Assembly: GCF_025950085.1 (NCBI RefSeq)
Contig: NZ_JAPDDS010000005.1
Location: forward strand, 248,001 to 312,000
Source of the DNA: Luteolibacter flavescens
GTDB lineage: Bacteria > Verrucomicrobiota > Verrucomicrobiia > Verrucomicrobiales > Akkermansiaceae
Direction: 5' to 3'
DNA: 64,000 nucleotides
A program made the position numbers and the translations under genes. Positions within the stretch are counted from its first letter, which is position 1; every line of letters begins with the position of its first letter. Positions 25,899-34,661 of this stretch are shown in pieces. The notes beneath the pieces are model-generated. The model made no database searches and was not told the DNA's origin. It was given only the letters and a program-made list of their open reading frames with translations.

Positions 25899-26582
25899 AT
25901 GAGAAATGATGCCGTCCGCGAGCTCTTCCGTGAGCAGGGTGCCTTGCTCGGGCTGATCGTGGTGATGTTCGGGATCTTCTTTTTCCAAGAGGTGCAGGGC
26001 TGGGAGTGGTATTTCCCCTTCATGGCCATCCCGGCGGAGATCAGTGGGAGCTGGCAGAACCTCCGGGAAGGGACAGCAGGGATCGCGGATTACAAGGCCT
26101 TCGGCACCTTGATCACCTATGCCTTCCTCCATGCCGACCCGGAGCACATCGTGTACAACATGCTTTTCCTGTGGGTCTTCGCCGCGCTGGCGGTGGAGCT
26201 GCTGGGGGTGCGCTGGATGTTCGGGATCTTCGTCTTCACCGCGGTCAGCGGCGGGATCTTCGATGTGGTGCTGAATGCGAACAGCCCGGTGCCCATGCTC
26301 GGCGCGTCCGGGGCCTTGATGGGCTTCGAAGGAGCCTACCTCGGGCTGGCGACCCGCTGGGCGCTGCCGGAGCCGCACATCTGGCCGATGGCCCGCCCGG
26401 TCTCGCCCGGCCAGCTCGCGTTGATCGGTGTGCTCGGCGTCGCGATCGACTACACCTCGCTGATGAGCCATGCGCCGGGGAATGTGGCCTACGGCGCGCA
26501 CATCGGGGGCTTCGTCGGCGGGCTGGTCCTGACGGCTCTCGCGGCTCCCCGCCCGCGGGGTGCGACCGCCCACCAGCGCTGA
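25899..26582 (+). CDS. Rhomboid-family intramembrane serine protease
   Basis: 227 residues from the ATG at 25899, which fits the family N-terminus better than the open frame to 25839. The hallmarks are present: FLHADPEHIVYNMLFLWVFA (N87 of the oxyanion hole), nucleophile S137 in MLGASGALMGFEGAY, and the partner H201 in VAYGAHIGGFVGGLV. Rhomboids cleave substrates within the membrane. About six membrane helices, no additional domain. Substrate unknown. Confidence 0.93.
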   Translation: MRNDAVRELFREQGALLGLIVVMFGIFFFQEVQGWEWYFPFMAIPAEISGSWQNLREGTAGIADYKAFGTLITYAFLHADPEHIVYNMLFLWVFAALAVELLGVRWMFGIFVFTAVSGGIFDVVLNANSPVPMLGASGALMGFEGAYLGLATRWALPEPHIWPMARPVSPGQLALIGVLGVAIDYTSLMSHAPGNVAYGAHIGGFVGGLVLTALAAPRPRGATAHQR

Positions 26583-26642
26583 CGGCGGCCTTTCTAAAAG
26601 TCCCTCGACCGGCTGGGGTTACGGTGTTAGAGGGAGAATGCT

Positions 26643-26921
26643 ATGAAAACGTTCATCCTGGTCCCACTGGGCGTGATTCTGGCTGTCGCCGGAAGCTCCT
26701 GCTCCTCCACCTACGCCCCGGGCTATCAGGCCGCGGGATACAGTCCCCGCGATGCCTACTATCGCGGTCATGTGGATGGCAGCGGAGACCGCCTCCACGG
26801 CAAGGCCTACGATCCCCACATCAATGAGGACCGCACCCTGCCCGGGGCCTTCCGCAAGGACTACGTCTGGGGCTACAATGACGGCTTCCGCAAGCCCGCC
26901 GGCTATGGTGGCGGGAAATAG
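26643..26921 (+). CDS. Small lipoprotein of unknown function
   Basis: 92 residues. Signal peptide with a lipobox (VAGSSCSS, C20) and a Tyr/Gly-rich mature part with repeated YxxG-D spacings (GYSPRDAYYRGHVDGSGD, YVWGYNDGFRKPAGYGGGK). GAGGGAG at 26629-26635 is a good ribosome-binding site for the ATG at 26643. No family is recognised; small Tyr/Gly lipoproteins of this kind are common in Verrucomicrobia. Confidence 0.75.
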   Translation: MKTFILVPLGVILAVAGSSCSSTYAPGYQAAGYSPRDAYYRGHVDGSGDRLHGKAYDPHINEDRTLPGAFRKDYVWGYNDGFRKPAGYGGGK

Positions 26922-27046
26922 GCGGGCGTTTCTATGAGGCCGCTGCCTGCCTGACGGGCACCGAGAAGACAGCCAGGGAAAAATTCCGGAGTTAAACCGT
27001 GAAGAACGCTTGTTAAGTCGGCGCTTTGCATGGCAAAGCAACGCGC

Positions 27047-27673
27047 ATGACGACCCACCAGGAAGCGGCAGAGCAGTTGCGCGTGATCCGCACGATGATG
27101 GAACGCGCCACCATCTTCCGCGCGCTTTCCGGTGAGGCTGCCCTGATTGGCGGCGCGATGTCCCTCGCGGCCGGGTGGATCTCGGAAGACCGCCACGGAT
27201 GGAAGTGGGGAAGCGTGTGGCTCGGTGGGCTGGCGATCGTGCTGGTCTTCGCCATCTGGCAATTGCTGAGGGCGGCCCACGCGCACAAGCGTATCGTCTG
27301 GTCGCACGGGCTCAAGGTGGCCTTGCGCGGGGCGACGCCGTCGCTGGTGGTCGGAGGCTTCGTCGGGCTGCTCTATCTGAGGTCCGGCATGCCGGGGGCC
27401 GAGATGCTCTCCGCGTGTTTCTGGATCCTCCACTACGGGCTCGCGCTGCTGGCCATCCGTGAGTTCGCGCCCAAGTCGATGATCTGGCTGGGCCTTGCCT
27501 TCCTCATCGTCGGTCTCGCAGCCCTGGCCGGGATGACGCTTTTCCAGACGATGCAGCCGATGCTGGCGAAGGTCGGTGCCTCCGGACTGATGGCCATCAC
27601 GTTTGGAGGCTTCCACTTGCTTTACGGGGCCGCCATCGTCACCACCACCCGCCGCGACGGGCCGGGCGCATGA
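27047..27673 (+). CDS. Multi-spanning membrane protein paired with a wHTH regulator
   Basis: 208 residues from the ATG at 27047; the frame begins seven codons earlier but the sequence MTTHQEAAEQLRVIRTMMER is a natural start. About six hydrophobic segments are visible (GSVWLGGLAIVLVFAIWQLL, MIWLGLAFLIVGLAALAGMT, SGLMAITFGGFHLLYGAAIV). The stop overlaps the start of the following regulator in ATGA (27670-27673). Such membrane protein plus winged-helix pairs recur in bacteria, with unknown function. Confidence 0.78.
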   Translation: MTTHQEAAEQLRVIRTMMERATIFRALSGEAALIGGAMSLAAGWISEDRHGWKWGSVWLGGLAIVLVFAIWQLLRAAHAHKRIVWSHGLKVALRGATPSLVVGGFVGLLYLRSGMPGAEMLSACFWILHYGLALLAIREFAPKSMIWLGLAFLIVGLAALAGMTLFQTMQPMLAKVGASGLMAITFGGFHLLYGAAIVTTTRRDGPGA

Positions 27674-27969
27674 TCGACTTTTCCAAACTCGACAAAACGA
27701 TTCACGAGAAGGGGCGGCTCGGCATCATGACGCTGCTCGCTTCCCGCGTGGAGCCGTGGCCTTTCCAGGACCTGAAGGGCGAGTTGGACATGAGCGACGG
27801 GAACCTGATCACCCACCTCCGCACGCTTGAGCAGGCCGGCTATATCTCCGGCGAAAAGCACACGGGAGACGGCCGCCCGCAGACACTCTACACGCTGACG
27901 AAGCCGGGCCGGAAGGCCTTCGAGGACTACCTGGGCATCCTCGAGCAGATCCTCCACCTGGGGAAATGA
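27670..27969 (+). CDS. Winged-helix transcriptional regulator (MarR/PadR-like, HTH_34 type)
   Basis: 99 residues. The winged helix runs through the whole protein: GRLGIMTLLASRVEPWPFQD, LKGELDMSDGNLITHLRTLE (recognition helix), QAGYISGEKHTGDGRPQTLY (wing), TLTKPGRKAFEDYL. These small one-domain regulators bind DNA as dimers. It overlaps the membrane protein gene upstream and the EEP hydrolase gene downstream by 4 bases each, so it probably regulates this small operon. Confidence 0.9.
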   Translation: MIDFSKLDKTIHEKGRLGIMTLLASRVEPWPFQDLKGELDMSDGNLITHLRTLEQAGYISGEKHTGDGRPQTLYTLTKPGRKAFEDYLGILEQILHLGK

Positions 27970-28880
27970 TGAAGCGCGGGCGGTGGTGGCGGCGGGTCGT
28001 GCAGGCGGTCGCCATCGGCGGGCTCGCCATTGCCTGGGCCGGGCTGCTGTGCCGCGGGCAGGATGGCACGGCCATCACCGCGACGCTCCACTACGGGACG
28101 TCCTGGCTGCTGCGCTTAGCCGCCGGGGTGCTGGCGGTGTGTGCGCTCCGGCATTGGGGATTCCGCGTGATGGCGGGGGGCTGCGTGCTCGTCGCGCTGC
28201 TGGAGGGCTGGCATTCGTGGCGTCTCGATAGCGAGCCTTCCCCGACTCCGGGCGAGATCACGGTGTCCGTGTGGAATGCAGGGCGGGACCTTGACGGAAA
28301 TCCCGCGGCGTGGCCCGCCGTGGGCCAGGCAGACGTGTCCGGCGTCATCGAGTGCGGCAGCTTCAGCGCCGCGGAGTGGCAGGGCTTCACGGCGGCGAAC
28401 CCGGGGCACGAGTGGCGGCGCTTCGACGGAAGTACGATGCTCGGCGTACGTGGGAAGATCCTCTCGCACGAGTCGCTGGGGGATTGGCCGCTCTACCGCT
28501 GCCACCGGGTGAGGGTGATGCTGGCGGACCATGGCGAGATGACGGTGGTGATCGTGGATATCCGCTCCCAGCCATGGTTGTCGCGCGAGCCGGCGATGGC
28601 GGGCATCCTGCGGGCGGCGGCGGGTGATCCGCGGACAATCATCCTGGGCGACTTCAATACACCGCCGGAGTCGCGGTGGTTCCGCCCGTGGCGCGAGCAC
28701 GGCCTCTCGCTTGCGAATGACGGCCCGCGCCGCGGCTTCCGCGAGACGTGGGCATACGGCGCGCCCTTGCTCACGCTGGACCACATCTGGCTGGGAGCGG
28801 AGTGGCAGCCGCGGTGGGTCGCCCGGAGCAGCCACGGCTCCGATCACTCGATGGTGACGTGCCGGATGGTAGGGCGTTGA
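27966..28880 (+). CDS. Membrane-anchored endonuclease/exonuclease/phosphatase-family protein
   Basis: 304 residues. Two N-terminal hydrophobic segments (VVQAVAIGGLAIAWAGLLC; LLRLAAGVLAVCALRHWGF, then MAGGCVLVALLEGW) precede an EEP domain with the metal and catalytic residues in IILGDFNTPP, LLTLDHIWLG and SSHGSDHSMV (final D-H pair). EEP enzymes cleave phosphodiesters of nucleic acids or lipids. Here the catalytic part should be extracytoplasmic. Start overlaps the regulator stop in ATGA. Confidence 0.85.
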   Translation: MMKRGRWWRRVVQAVAIGGLAIAWAGLLCRGQDGTAITATLHYGTSWLLRLAAGVLAVCALRHWGFRVMAGGCVLVALLEGWHSWRLDSEPSPTPGEITVSVWNAGRDLDGNPAAWPAVGQADVSGVIECGSFSAAEWQGFTAANPGHEWRRFDGSTMLGVRGKILSHESLGDWPLYRCHRVRVMLADHGEMTVVIVDIRSQPWLSREPAMAGILRAAAGDPRTIILGDFNTPPESRWFRPWREHGLSLANDGPRRGFRETWAYGAPLLTLDHIWLGAEWQPRWVARSSHGSDHSMVTCRMVGR

Positions 28881-28930
28881 GAGACGGTCGGCTGGCTTGC
28901 ATGCCCGGCGTATCGGCGCATCCTGTGGGC

Positions 28931-29593
28931 ATGCCCCTTTCCGCAGTGATCTTCGACTTCGACGGCGTGGTGATCGACTCCCACGAAGCCCACGAGCGCT
29001 CCTGGTTCATGCTCGCGGAAGAACTCGGCCAGACGCTGACCCGCGAGACCTTCGTCTCCACCTTCGGCCAGCGGAACGAGAGCATCCTGCCCTTCCTCGG
29101 TTGGGCGGAGGAAGGAGACGCCGCGGGCATCCAGCTGCTCGGCGACCGGAAGGAATCGCTCTATCGCGAGATCCTCCGCGCCGATGGCATCCAGCCCCTG
29201 CCGGGCGTGGTGGCGCTCCTGGAGGATTTGAAGGCAAATGACATTCCCTGCGCGATCGGCACGTCCACGCCGCGGGCGAATGTCGAGTGCGTGCTGGAAC
29301 TCACCGGCCTCGGTGGATTCTTCCACGATATCGCCGCCTCGGAAGATGTCTCGCGCGGCAAGCCTGACCCGGAGGTCTTCCTGAAGGCCGCCGCCAAGCT
29401 CGGTGCCGATCTGGCGTCCTGTGTGGTCATCGAGGACGCGCACGTCGGCATCCGCGCGGCGAAGGCCGCCGGGATGAAGTCGCTGGCCGTGACCACCACG
29501 CATCCCGCCGAGTCGCTGGAGAAGGAAGCGCCGGACCGCATTGAGGCGTCGCTGGAGACGGTGGACGTATTGTTCCTGCGCGGTCTTTGGTGA
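28931..29593 (+). CDS. HAD-superfamily hydrolase, beta-phosphoglucomutase-like
   Basis: 220 residues from the ATG at 28931; the earlier part of the open frame overlaps the EEP gene in another frame. HAD motif I is FDFDGVVIDS (D9 and D11), motif II IGTSTPRANVE, motif III GKPDPEVFLKAA, motif IV VVIEDAHVGIRAAKAAGM. The cap domain (about 20-85) fits the subfamily IA phosphatases or beta-phosphoglucomutases. Substrate, likely a sugar phosphate, cannot be defined. Cytoplasmic. Confidence 0.9.
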   Translation: MPLSAVIFDFDGVVIDSHEAHERSWFMLAEELGQTLTRETFVSTFGQRNESILPFLGWAEEGDAAGIQLLGDRKESLYREILRADGIQPLPGVVALLEDLKANDIPCAIGTSTPRANVECVLELTGLGGFFHDIAASEDVSRGKPDPEVFLKAAAKLGADLASCVVIEDAHVGIRAAKAAGMKSLAVTTTHPAESLEKEAPDRIEASLETVDVLFLRGLW

Positions 29594-29599
29594 GGGGGC

Positions 29600-29785
29600 T
29601 CAGTCGCTCTTCCCCGCCTCGCTTAACTCCATGTCGAGGTCGCGCGCGAATTTGCCCAGGCGGTAGATTGTGTCCGCCATGGCATACTCACTCGGCATGT
29701 TCCGGAGCTTTGGGATCAGGATTGAGCCGAGCGTGATCGCGATCAGGACGACGGCGGCGAAGAGGATCTTCAGCAGCCGTTTCAT
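29600..29785 (-). CDS. Small single-span membrane protein, unknown function
   Basis: 61 residues with one hydrophobic helix (LLKILFAAVVLIAITLGSIL) and a helical cytoplasmic or periplasmic tail (YAMADTIYRLGKFARDLDME). Start codon is an isolated ATG at 29785 behind a short hairpin repeat. It converges with the HAD gene. Not recognised; judged real from the clean topology and end to end agreement with gene spacing. Confidence 0.55.
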   Translation of the reverse strand: MKRLLKILFAAVVLIAITLGSILIPKLRNMPSEYAMADTIYRLGKFARDLDMELSEAGKSD

Positions 29786-29806
29786 GGTTTTCCCAGACTG
29801 GGTTGT

Positions 29807-29829
29807 GTCGACGGAACGTCGACACTCCC
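29807..29829. repeat. Short GTCGACG hairpin repeat, copy 2
   Basis: Arms TGTCGACG and CGTCGACA around the loop GAA, with CTCC (GGAG in reverse) directly after the stem. Shares TTGT lead and stem with the hairpin at 10134. GGAG next to a palindrome is the second known REP head type. Confidence 0.65.
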
Positions 29830-29839
29830 AAGTGCAAGT

Positions 29840-30205
29840 TCAGCGAGCTGAGATCACTTCGCGGATCACCTCGGGATGATGCTTGGCCACGGCGAGGAGA
29901 GTTCTTGCGGCTCCGCTTGGTTGCCCGGTTCCGCGTTCCCATTTCCGCACGGTTGCCACGGATACTCCGAGGAGTTCGGCGAAGTCCGGTTGGGTGAGAT
30001 TCAAGTCGTGCCGGATCTTTGCCGCTTCGGTCTTGGCCTTCCATGCACGGGCTTGTTTGAGGCGGTAGGACTCGGGATCGATCACGACGCGCTGGAGAGT
30101 GCCATCGGGCAGGCGCTTGACCTCGCGGACGCGGGCAGGAGCGATCTCACCCCGCTCCACGGAGCGCACCTCTTGGAGGACTTCCTTCATCTCGTTCTTC
30201 TTCAT
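29840..30205 (-). CDS. XRE-family antitoxin (HigA-like)
   Basis: 121 residues from the ATG at 30205. The C-terminal half is a helix-turn-helix of XRE type (LNLTQPDFAELLGVSVATVR, then KWERGTGQPSGAARTLLAV). The N-terminal 60 residues (SYRLKQARAWKAKTEAAKI) are charged and may bind the toxin. Starts in ATGA overlap with the toxin gene upstream. The toxin-first order fits HigBA. It should repress its own operon. Confidence 0.85.
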   Translation of the reverse strand: MKKNEMKEVLQEVRSVERGEIAPARVREVKRLPDGTLQRVVIDPESYRLKQARAWKAKTEAAKIRHDLNLTQPDFAELLGVSVATVRKWERGTGQPSGAARTLLAVAKHHPEVIREVISAR

Positions 30206-30510
30206 GGGTCGAGTTCGGTGAGGATTTGTTCCACTTCGGCTTTGGAAAGATTCTCTTGGTCTGACTTCTCGTAGATCCGGCAAAACTGAATTTTCTCCGG
30301 ATCGACATACCAGTAGTAAATGACACGTGATCCTCCGCGTTTGCCTTTGCCGCGGCTGGCCACACGGATTTTTCGCAGTCCCCGGGAGCCGGGAATGATC
30401 GCCCCGGCATCCGGTGAATCCATCAGCAAATCTTCCAGCGCGATCAACTCATCCTCGGTCAGAATATCGAAGACCTTGCGGGCGAACGCGACCGATTCCG
30501 TGAAGATCAC
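30202..30510 (-). CDS. RelE/HigB-like toxin
   Basis: 102 residues. The RelE-fold features are IALEDLLMDSPDAGAIIPGS, RGLRKIRVASRGKGKRGGSR (basic, mRNA binding), VIYYWYVDPEKIQFCRIYEK. Proteins of this group (also called type II toxin RelE/GNAT-unrelated HigB2) cleave mRNA at the ribosome. The antitoxin overlaps by 4 bases downstream. An inverted repeat lies 44 bases upstream of the start. Confidence 0.87.
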   Translation of the reverse strand: MIFTESVAFARKVFDILTEDELIALEDLLMDSPDAGAIIPGSRGLRKIRVASRGKGKRGGSRVIYYWYVDPEKIQFCRIYEKSDQENLSKAEVEQILTELDP

Positions 30511-30553
30511 ACGGAGGAGAATAGTTCAGGCGACTCCACTCTCCAATGGAAAT

Positions 30554-30568
30554 TGATAAAAATTATCA
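30554..30568 (-). promoter_or_regulatory. Candidate operator of the 30.5-kb toxin-antitoxin pair
   Basis: Perfect inverted repeat TGATAA-AAA-TTATCA in an AT-rich patch 44-58 bases upstream of the toxin start. Symmetry and place suit a dimeric XRE antitoxin. Confidence 0.5.
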
Positions 30569-30591
30569 GAATCCAGAAGTGCGAAAATTCG

Positions 30592-33500
30592 TCACGCCTC
30601 TTCCTTCCGTTCCCGTGAGAAGACCGCGTAGACCGCGGGGACGACGAAGAGGGTGAGGAGGCCGGAGAAGATCAGGCCGCCGGCGACGGCGATGCCGAGG
30701 GATTGGCGGGAGCCGGCGGAAGCGCCGAGCGACAGGGCGATGGGGGCCACGCCGAGGATGGTGGCCATGCTTGTCATGAGGATGGGGCGCAGGCGGGCGA
30801 CCGAGGCGTCCAGCACGGCATCCAGTTTCTTCAGGCCCTGCTCCTTCCGCTGGTTGGCGAATTCCACAATGAGGATGCCGTTCTTCGTGACGATGCCGAC
30901 CAGCATGATGATGCCGATCTGCGAGAAGACATTCAGCGTCTGGCCGGTGACCTGCAGCGTGAGGAAGGCACCGGCCAGCGACAGTGGCACGGTGAGGATG
31001 ATGATGAAGGGATCGATGAAGCTCTCGAACTGCGCGGCGAGTACCAGGTAGATGATGATGAGCGCGAGGCAGAAGGCGAAGAGCAGGCTGGACGAGCTCT
31101 CGGCGAAGTCGCGCGACTGTCCGGCGAGCGCGGTGCGGAATCCCTCGGGCAGCACTTCACCCGCGATGCGGTCCAGCTCGGCGATGCCGTCGCCGATCGT
31201 CTTGTCGGGCGCGGGCGAGCCCTGGATGGTCGCGGAGACCGCTCGGTTGAAGCGGAAGATCGCGGCCGGGCTGGCCGATTCGTCGAACTGCACGAGGTTG
31301 TCCAGCGAGACCATCTCGCCGCTCTTCGAGGGCACGAAGAGCTTCTTCAGGTCGCCGGGGTCATTGCGATCCTGGCGCTGCATCTGGCCGATCACTTGGT
31401 ACTGCTTGCCGTCCTTCAGGAAGTAGGCGAAGCGACGGCCGGAGTAGGCGAACTCCAGCGTGCGCGCGATCTGCTCCACGGAGATGCCGAGCTCGGCGGC
31501 CTTGTTCCGGTTGATGGAGATCACGCCTTCGGGGCGGTTCACCTTCAGGTCGGCGTCGATCTGGCGGAGCACCGGGCTCTTGTTCGCCTCTTCCAGGAAT
31601 TTCGGCAGCACCTCGATCAGCGCGTCGAGATTCGGCGCCTGGAGCACATATGCCAGCGGCTGTCCCCCGCGGCGGTCGCCGATGGTCGGCGGCTGGGTGG
31701 CGAAGGCGCGCACGCCGGTGAACTCGCCCATGTCATCCATGATCTGCCGGTGGATCTGGTCCTGGCTGCGGGTGCGGTCCTCCGGCGGCTTCAGGTAGAT
31801 GTTCTGCGTGGCCACGTTCGCCTCGGTACGGCCCATGCCACCCATGATGGTGAAGGTCACCTGCGTCTCCGGGATGGTGTCGTCCACGTAGGTGGAGATC
31901 TTGTCCATCCAGCTCTCGGTGAATTCAAAGCTGGAGCCCTCCGGCGCGGTCACGCTCACGCGGATGTTCTCGCGGTCTTCCAGCGGGGCAAGTTCGCGCG
32001 GCAGGGACTGCGCGAGCATCACGATGAGCACGGCATTCCCCGCGAGGACGAGGAAGGCCACCCAGCGGAATTTCAGGAAGAGCCCGAGCGAGCCGCGGTA
32101 GCTGCGGGTGAGCAGCGTGAAGAAGGGCTCCGTGAGGCGGTGGAACCACCCCGGCTTGTGCTGCTTTAGCATGAAGCGGCACATCATCGGCGACAGCGTC
32201 AGCGCGACGAAGGCGGAGACCAGCACGCACCCCGCGAGCGTGATGCCGAATTCACGGAAAAGCCGGCCGGTCAGGCCGGAGAGGAAGATGATGGGCAGGA
32301 AGACCGCCGCGAGCGCGATGGTCGTGGAGATGACCGCGAAGTAGATCTCGCGCGATCCCTTGATCGCCGCCTCCAGCGGAGCCATGCCGTCCTCGATCTT
32401 CGTGTAGATATTCTCCAGCACCACGATGGCGTCATCGCAGACGAGACCGATGGCCAGGACGATGGCGACCAACGTGAGCACGTTGATCGAAAATCCCGCC
32501 ACATACATGATGAAGAAGCCGGCGACGATGCAGACCGGGATGGCGATGACCGGGATGACGGTGGAGCGCCAGTCGCGGAGGAAGAGGTAGATGATCAGCG
32601 CGACGAGGCCGAAGGCGATGAAGAGCGTCTCCTCCACCTCCGCCACCGAGCGGCGGACGAAGCGCGTGAAGTCGTAGCCGACATCCAGCGTGATATCGGA
32701 CGGCATCTCCTTTTTGACCTGCTCGAAGCGCCTGTAGAATTCATCGGTGATCGCGATGGCATTCGTATTCGGCTGCGGGATGACGGCGACGCCGATGGAG
32801 TAGACGAGGTCGCGCTTCGTGCCGGTGCGCAGGTTCTCCGCGCCGAGCTCGGCATAGCCCACGTCGCGGAAGTGGATCTGGCGACCGTTCTCTTCCTTGA
32901 TGATGAGATTCTCGAAGTCCTCCGGCGTATTCAGCCGGCCGAGCGTGCGGAGGGACAGCTCCGTGGTGGTGCCCTCGAGGCGGCCGCTGGGCAGATCGAC
33001 GTTCTGCGCGTCGAGCGCGTTCTGGACATCGATGGGCGTCACGCGGTGGACGGCCAGCTTCACCGGGTCCATCCACAGCCGCATGGCGAAGCGCTTCTCG
33101 CCCATGATGCGGACGGACGAGACGCCGGGGATGGTCTCCATGCGCTCGCGGATCAGGCGGTCGGCGAGGTCGCTGACTTCCAGGATGGAGCGCTGGTCGC
33201 TACGGACGGAGAGGAAGAGGATGGGCTGCGAGTCGGCGTCCGCCTTTTCCACCACCGGCGGATTTGCATCCACGGGCAGGTTTCTCACGGCGCGCGAGAC
33301 GCGGTCGCGGACGTCATTCGCGGCATCGTCCAGATCGGTATCGAGCGTGAATTCCACCGTGATGGTGGAGCGCTCCTCACGGGACTCGGAGGTCATCGTG
33401 CGGATGCCCGCGATGCCATTGATGACGGCCTCCAGAGGCTCGGTGATCTGAGAGGCAATGACCTGCGGATTCGCGCCCGGGTAGTTCGTCTGGATGGTGA

Positions 33501-33633
33501 CGATCGGCGGATCGACCGCCGGATACTCGCGGACCCCCAGGAAATAGAAGCCGGTGATGCCGAAGAGCAGGATGACGAGGGACATCACCGTGGCGAGCAC
33601 GGGACGCTTGATGCTGGTCTCGGCTAGACTCAC
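30592..33633 (-). CDS. RND-family efflux transporter permease (HAE1/AcrB type)
   Basis: 1013 residues, the standard length. Typical features: N-terminus SIKRPVLATVMSLVILLFGI, porter-domain GIRTMTSESREERSTITVEF, the proton-relay Asp pair in GLVCDDAIVVLENIY in TM4, and internal duplication with the second TM6 block (IGIIMLVGIVTKNGILIVEF) near the C-terminus. The pump exports drugs, lipids or other hydrophobic compounds across both membranes with a periplasmic adaptor and an outer-membrane factor. The adaptor overlaps upstream in ATGA. No TolC-like gene lies in this window. Confidence 0.95.
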   Translation of the reverse strand: MSLAETSIKRPVLATVMSLVILLFGITGFYFLGVREYPAVDPPIVTIQTNYPGANPQVIASQITEPLEAVINGIAGIRTMTSESREERSTITVEFTLDTDLDDAANDVRDRVSRAVRNLPVDANPPVVEKADADSQPILFLSVRSDQRSILEVSDLADRLIRERMETIPGVSSVRIMGEKRFAMRLWMDPVKLAVHRVTPIDVQNALDAQNVDLPSGRLEGTTTELSLRTLGRLNTPEDFENLIIKEENGRQIHFRDVGYAELGAENLRTGTKRDLVYSIGVAVIPQPNTNAIAITDEFYRRFEQVKKEMPSDITLDVGYDFTRFVRRSVAEVEETLFIAFGLVALIIYLFLRDWRSTVIPVIAIPVCIVAGFFIMYVAGFSINVLTLVAIVLAIGLVCDDAIVVLENIYTKIEDGMAPLEAAIKGSREIYFAVISTTIALAAVFLPIIFLSGLTGRLFREFGITLAGCVLVSAFVALTLSPMMCRFMLKQHKPGWFHRLTEPFFTLLTRSYRGSLGLFLKFRWVAFLVLAGNAVLIVMLAQSLPRELAPLEDRENIRVSVTAPEGSSFEFTESWMDKISTYVDDTIPETQVTFTIMGGMGRTEANVATQNIYLKPPEDRTRSQDQIHRQIMDDMGEFTGVRAFATQPPTIGDRRGGQPLAYVLQAPNLDALIEVLPKFLEEANKSPVLRQIDADLKVNRPEGVISINRNKAAELGISVEQIARTLEFAYSGRRFAYFLKDGKQYQVIGQMQRQDRNDPGDLKKLFVPSKSGEMVSLDNLVQFDESASPAAIFRFNRAVSATIQGSPAPDKTIGDGIAELDRIAGEVLPEGFRTALAGQSRDFAESSSSLLFAFCLALIIIYLVLAAQFESFIDPFIIILTVPLSLAGAFLTLQVTGQTLNVFSQIGIIMLVGIVTKNGILIVEFANQRKEQGLKKLDAVLDASVARLRPILMTSMATILGVAPIALSLGASAGSRQSLGIAVAGGLIFSGLLTLFVVPAVYAVFSRERKEEA

Positions 33634-34649
33634 GGCTGGACGGCTTGGACGGACACGCCGGGGCGGAGGCGCAGCAGGTTCGTGGTGAGGAGTTGGTCGC
33701 CCTCATTCAGTCCGCGCAGCACCTGGACCTGGCCCGAGGTGCGGATGCCGATCTCGATGTCGCGGAATTCGGCCTTGCCGTCCTTCAGCACGTACACGCC
33801 CTGACCCTTCGACGAGGGCACCACGGCCTGGCTGGGGATGGCGTAGCCGTTCTCGATGGTATCGAGCTGCAGCGTCACCTCGGCGAAGCCCCCCGGCAGG
33901 AGGCCCTGCGGGCTGCTGCAGATGCCGCGGACCTGCAGGCTGCGCGTGGCCGCCTCCACGGCGGGCTCGATGACTTCCACCTGACCCTCGAATGCCTTCG
34001 CATTCCCGGAGACGGTGAAGGTGAATTTCTGCCCCGTCTTCACCTCGCTCGCGTAGCGCTCGGGCAGAGGGAAATCGACCTTGATGTGGGAGAGGTCCTG
34101 CAGGGTCATCAGCACGGTCTCCGGCTTCACCAGCGCGCCCTCGCTCACGCGGCGGATGCCGGTCCTCCCGGCGAAGGGAGCGAGGATGCGGGTCTTGGAA
34201 AGCTCGACCTGCTTGGTGTCCTTCTGCGCCTTGAAAATGTCGTACTCGGCCGCGGCGAGGTCGTAGGCCTGACGGCTGATCGCCCGCTGCGGCAGCAGGG
34301 AGTCGGTGCGGGTCTTGTTCGCCTCGGCCAGTTTCAAACGAGCGTCGATCTCCGCCAGCTCGGCAGCGAGGTCGCTGTCATCCAGCACGAAGAGCACGTC
34401 GCCCTTTTCCACCTGCGCGCCCTCGTGGACCTCGATCTTCGCGAGCCGCTTCGTCAGCTCGGGCACGATGTCCACGGATTCGTTCGCACGCAGGGTGCCC
34501 ACGGTCTTCACCGTGTTTGCCATGGGGGTCTCGATGACGCGGAAGACTTCCGCGGCGACCGGGGCGGCAGGCCCCTTGGCCTGGGCGAAGAGCGATGCCG
34601 GTGCGAGCAGCAGCGAACAGGCGAGCAGTCTGGTGATGGGTTGCGGCAT
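33630..34649 (-). CDS. RND efflux periplasmic adaptor (membrane-fusion protein)
   Basis: 339 residues with a signal peptide (MPQPITRLLACSLLLAPASL, ending FAQA). Barrel-sandwich lipoyl halves surround the helical hairpin: IVPELTKRLAKIEVHEGAQV with EKGDVLFVLDDSDL, then KLAEANKTRTDSLLPQRAIS, then LSKTRILAPFAGRTGIRRVS. A beta-barrel and membrane-proximal domain follow (YAIPSQAVVPSSKGQGVYVL). First gene of the efflux operon; the permease overlaps by 4 bases. An inverted repeat stands 13 bases upstream of the start. Confidence 0.94.
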   Translation of the reverse strand: MPQPITRLLACSLLLAPASLFAQAKGPAAPVAAEVFRVIETPMANTVKTVGTLRANESVDIVPELTKRLAKIEVHEGAQVEKGDVLFVLDDSDLAAELAEIDARLKLAEANKTRTDSLLPQRAISRQAYDLAAAEYDIFKAQKDTKQVELSKTRILAPFAGRTGIRRVSEGALVKPETVLMTLQDLSHIKVDFPLPERYASEVKTGQKFTFTVSGNAKAFEGQVEVIEPAVEAATRSLQVRGICSSPQGLLPGGFAEVTLQLDTIENGYAIPSQAVVPSSKGQGVYVLKDGKAEFRDIEIGIRTSGQVQVLRGLNEGDQLLTTNLLRLRPGVSVQAVQP

Positions 34650-34661
34650 GCGACGTTCGGG

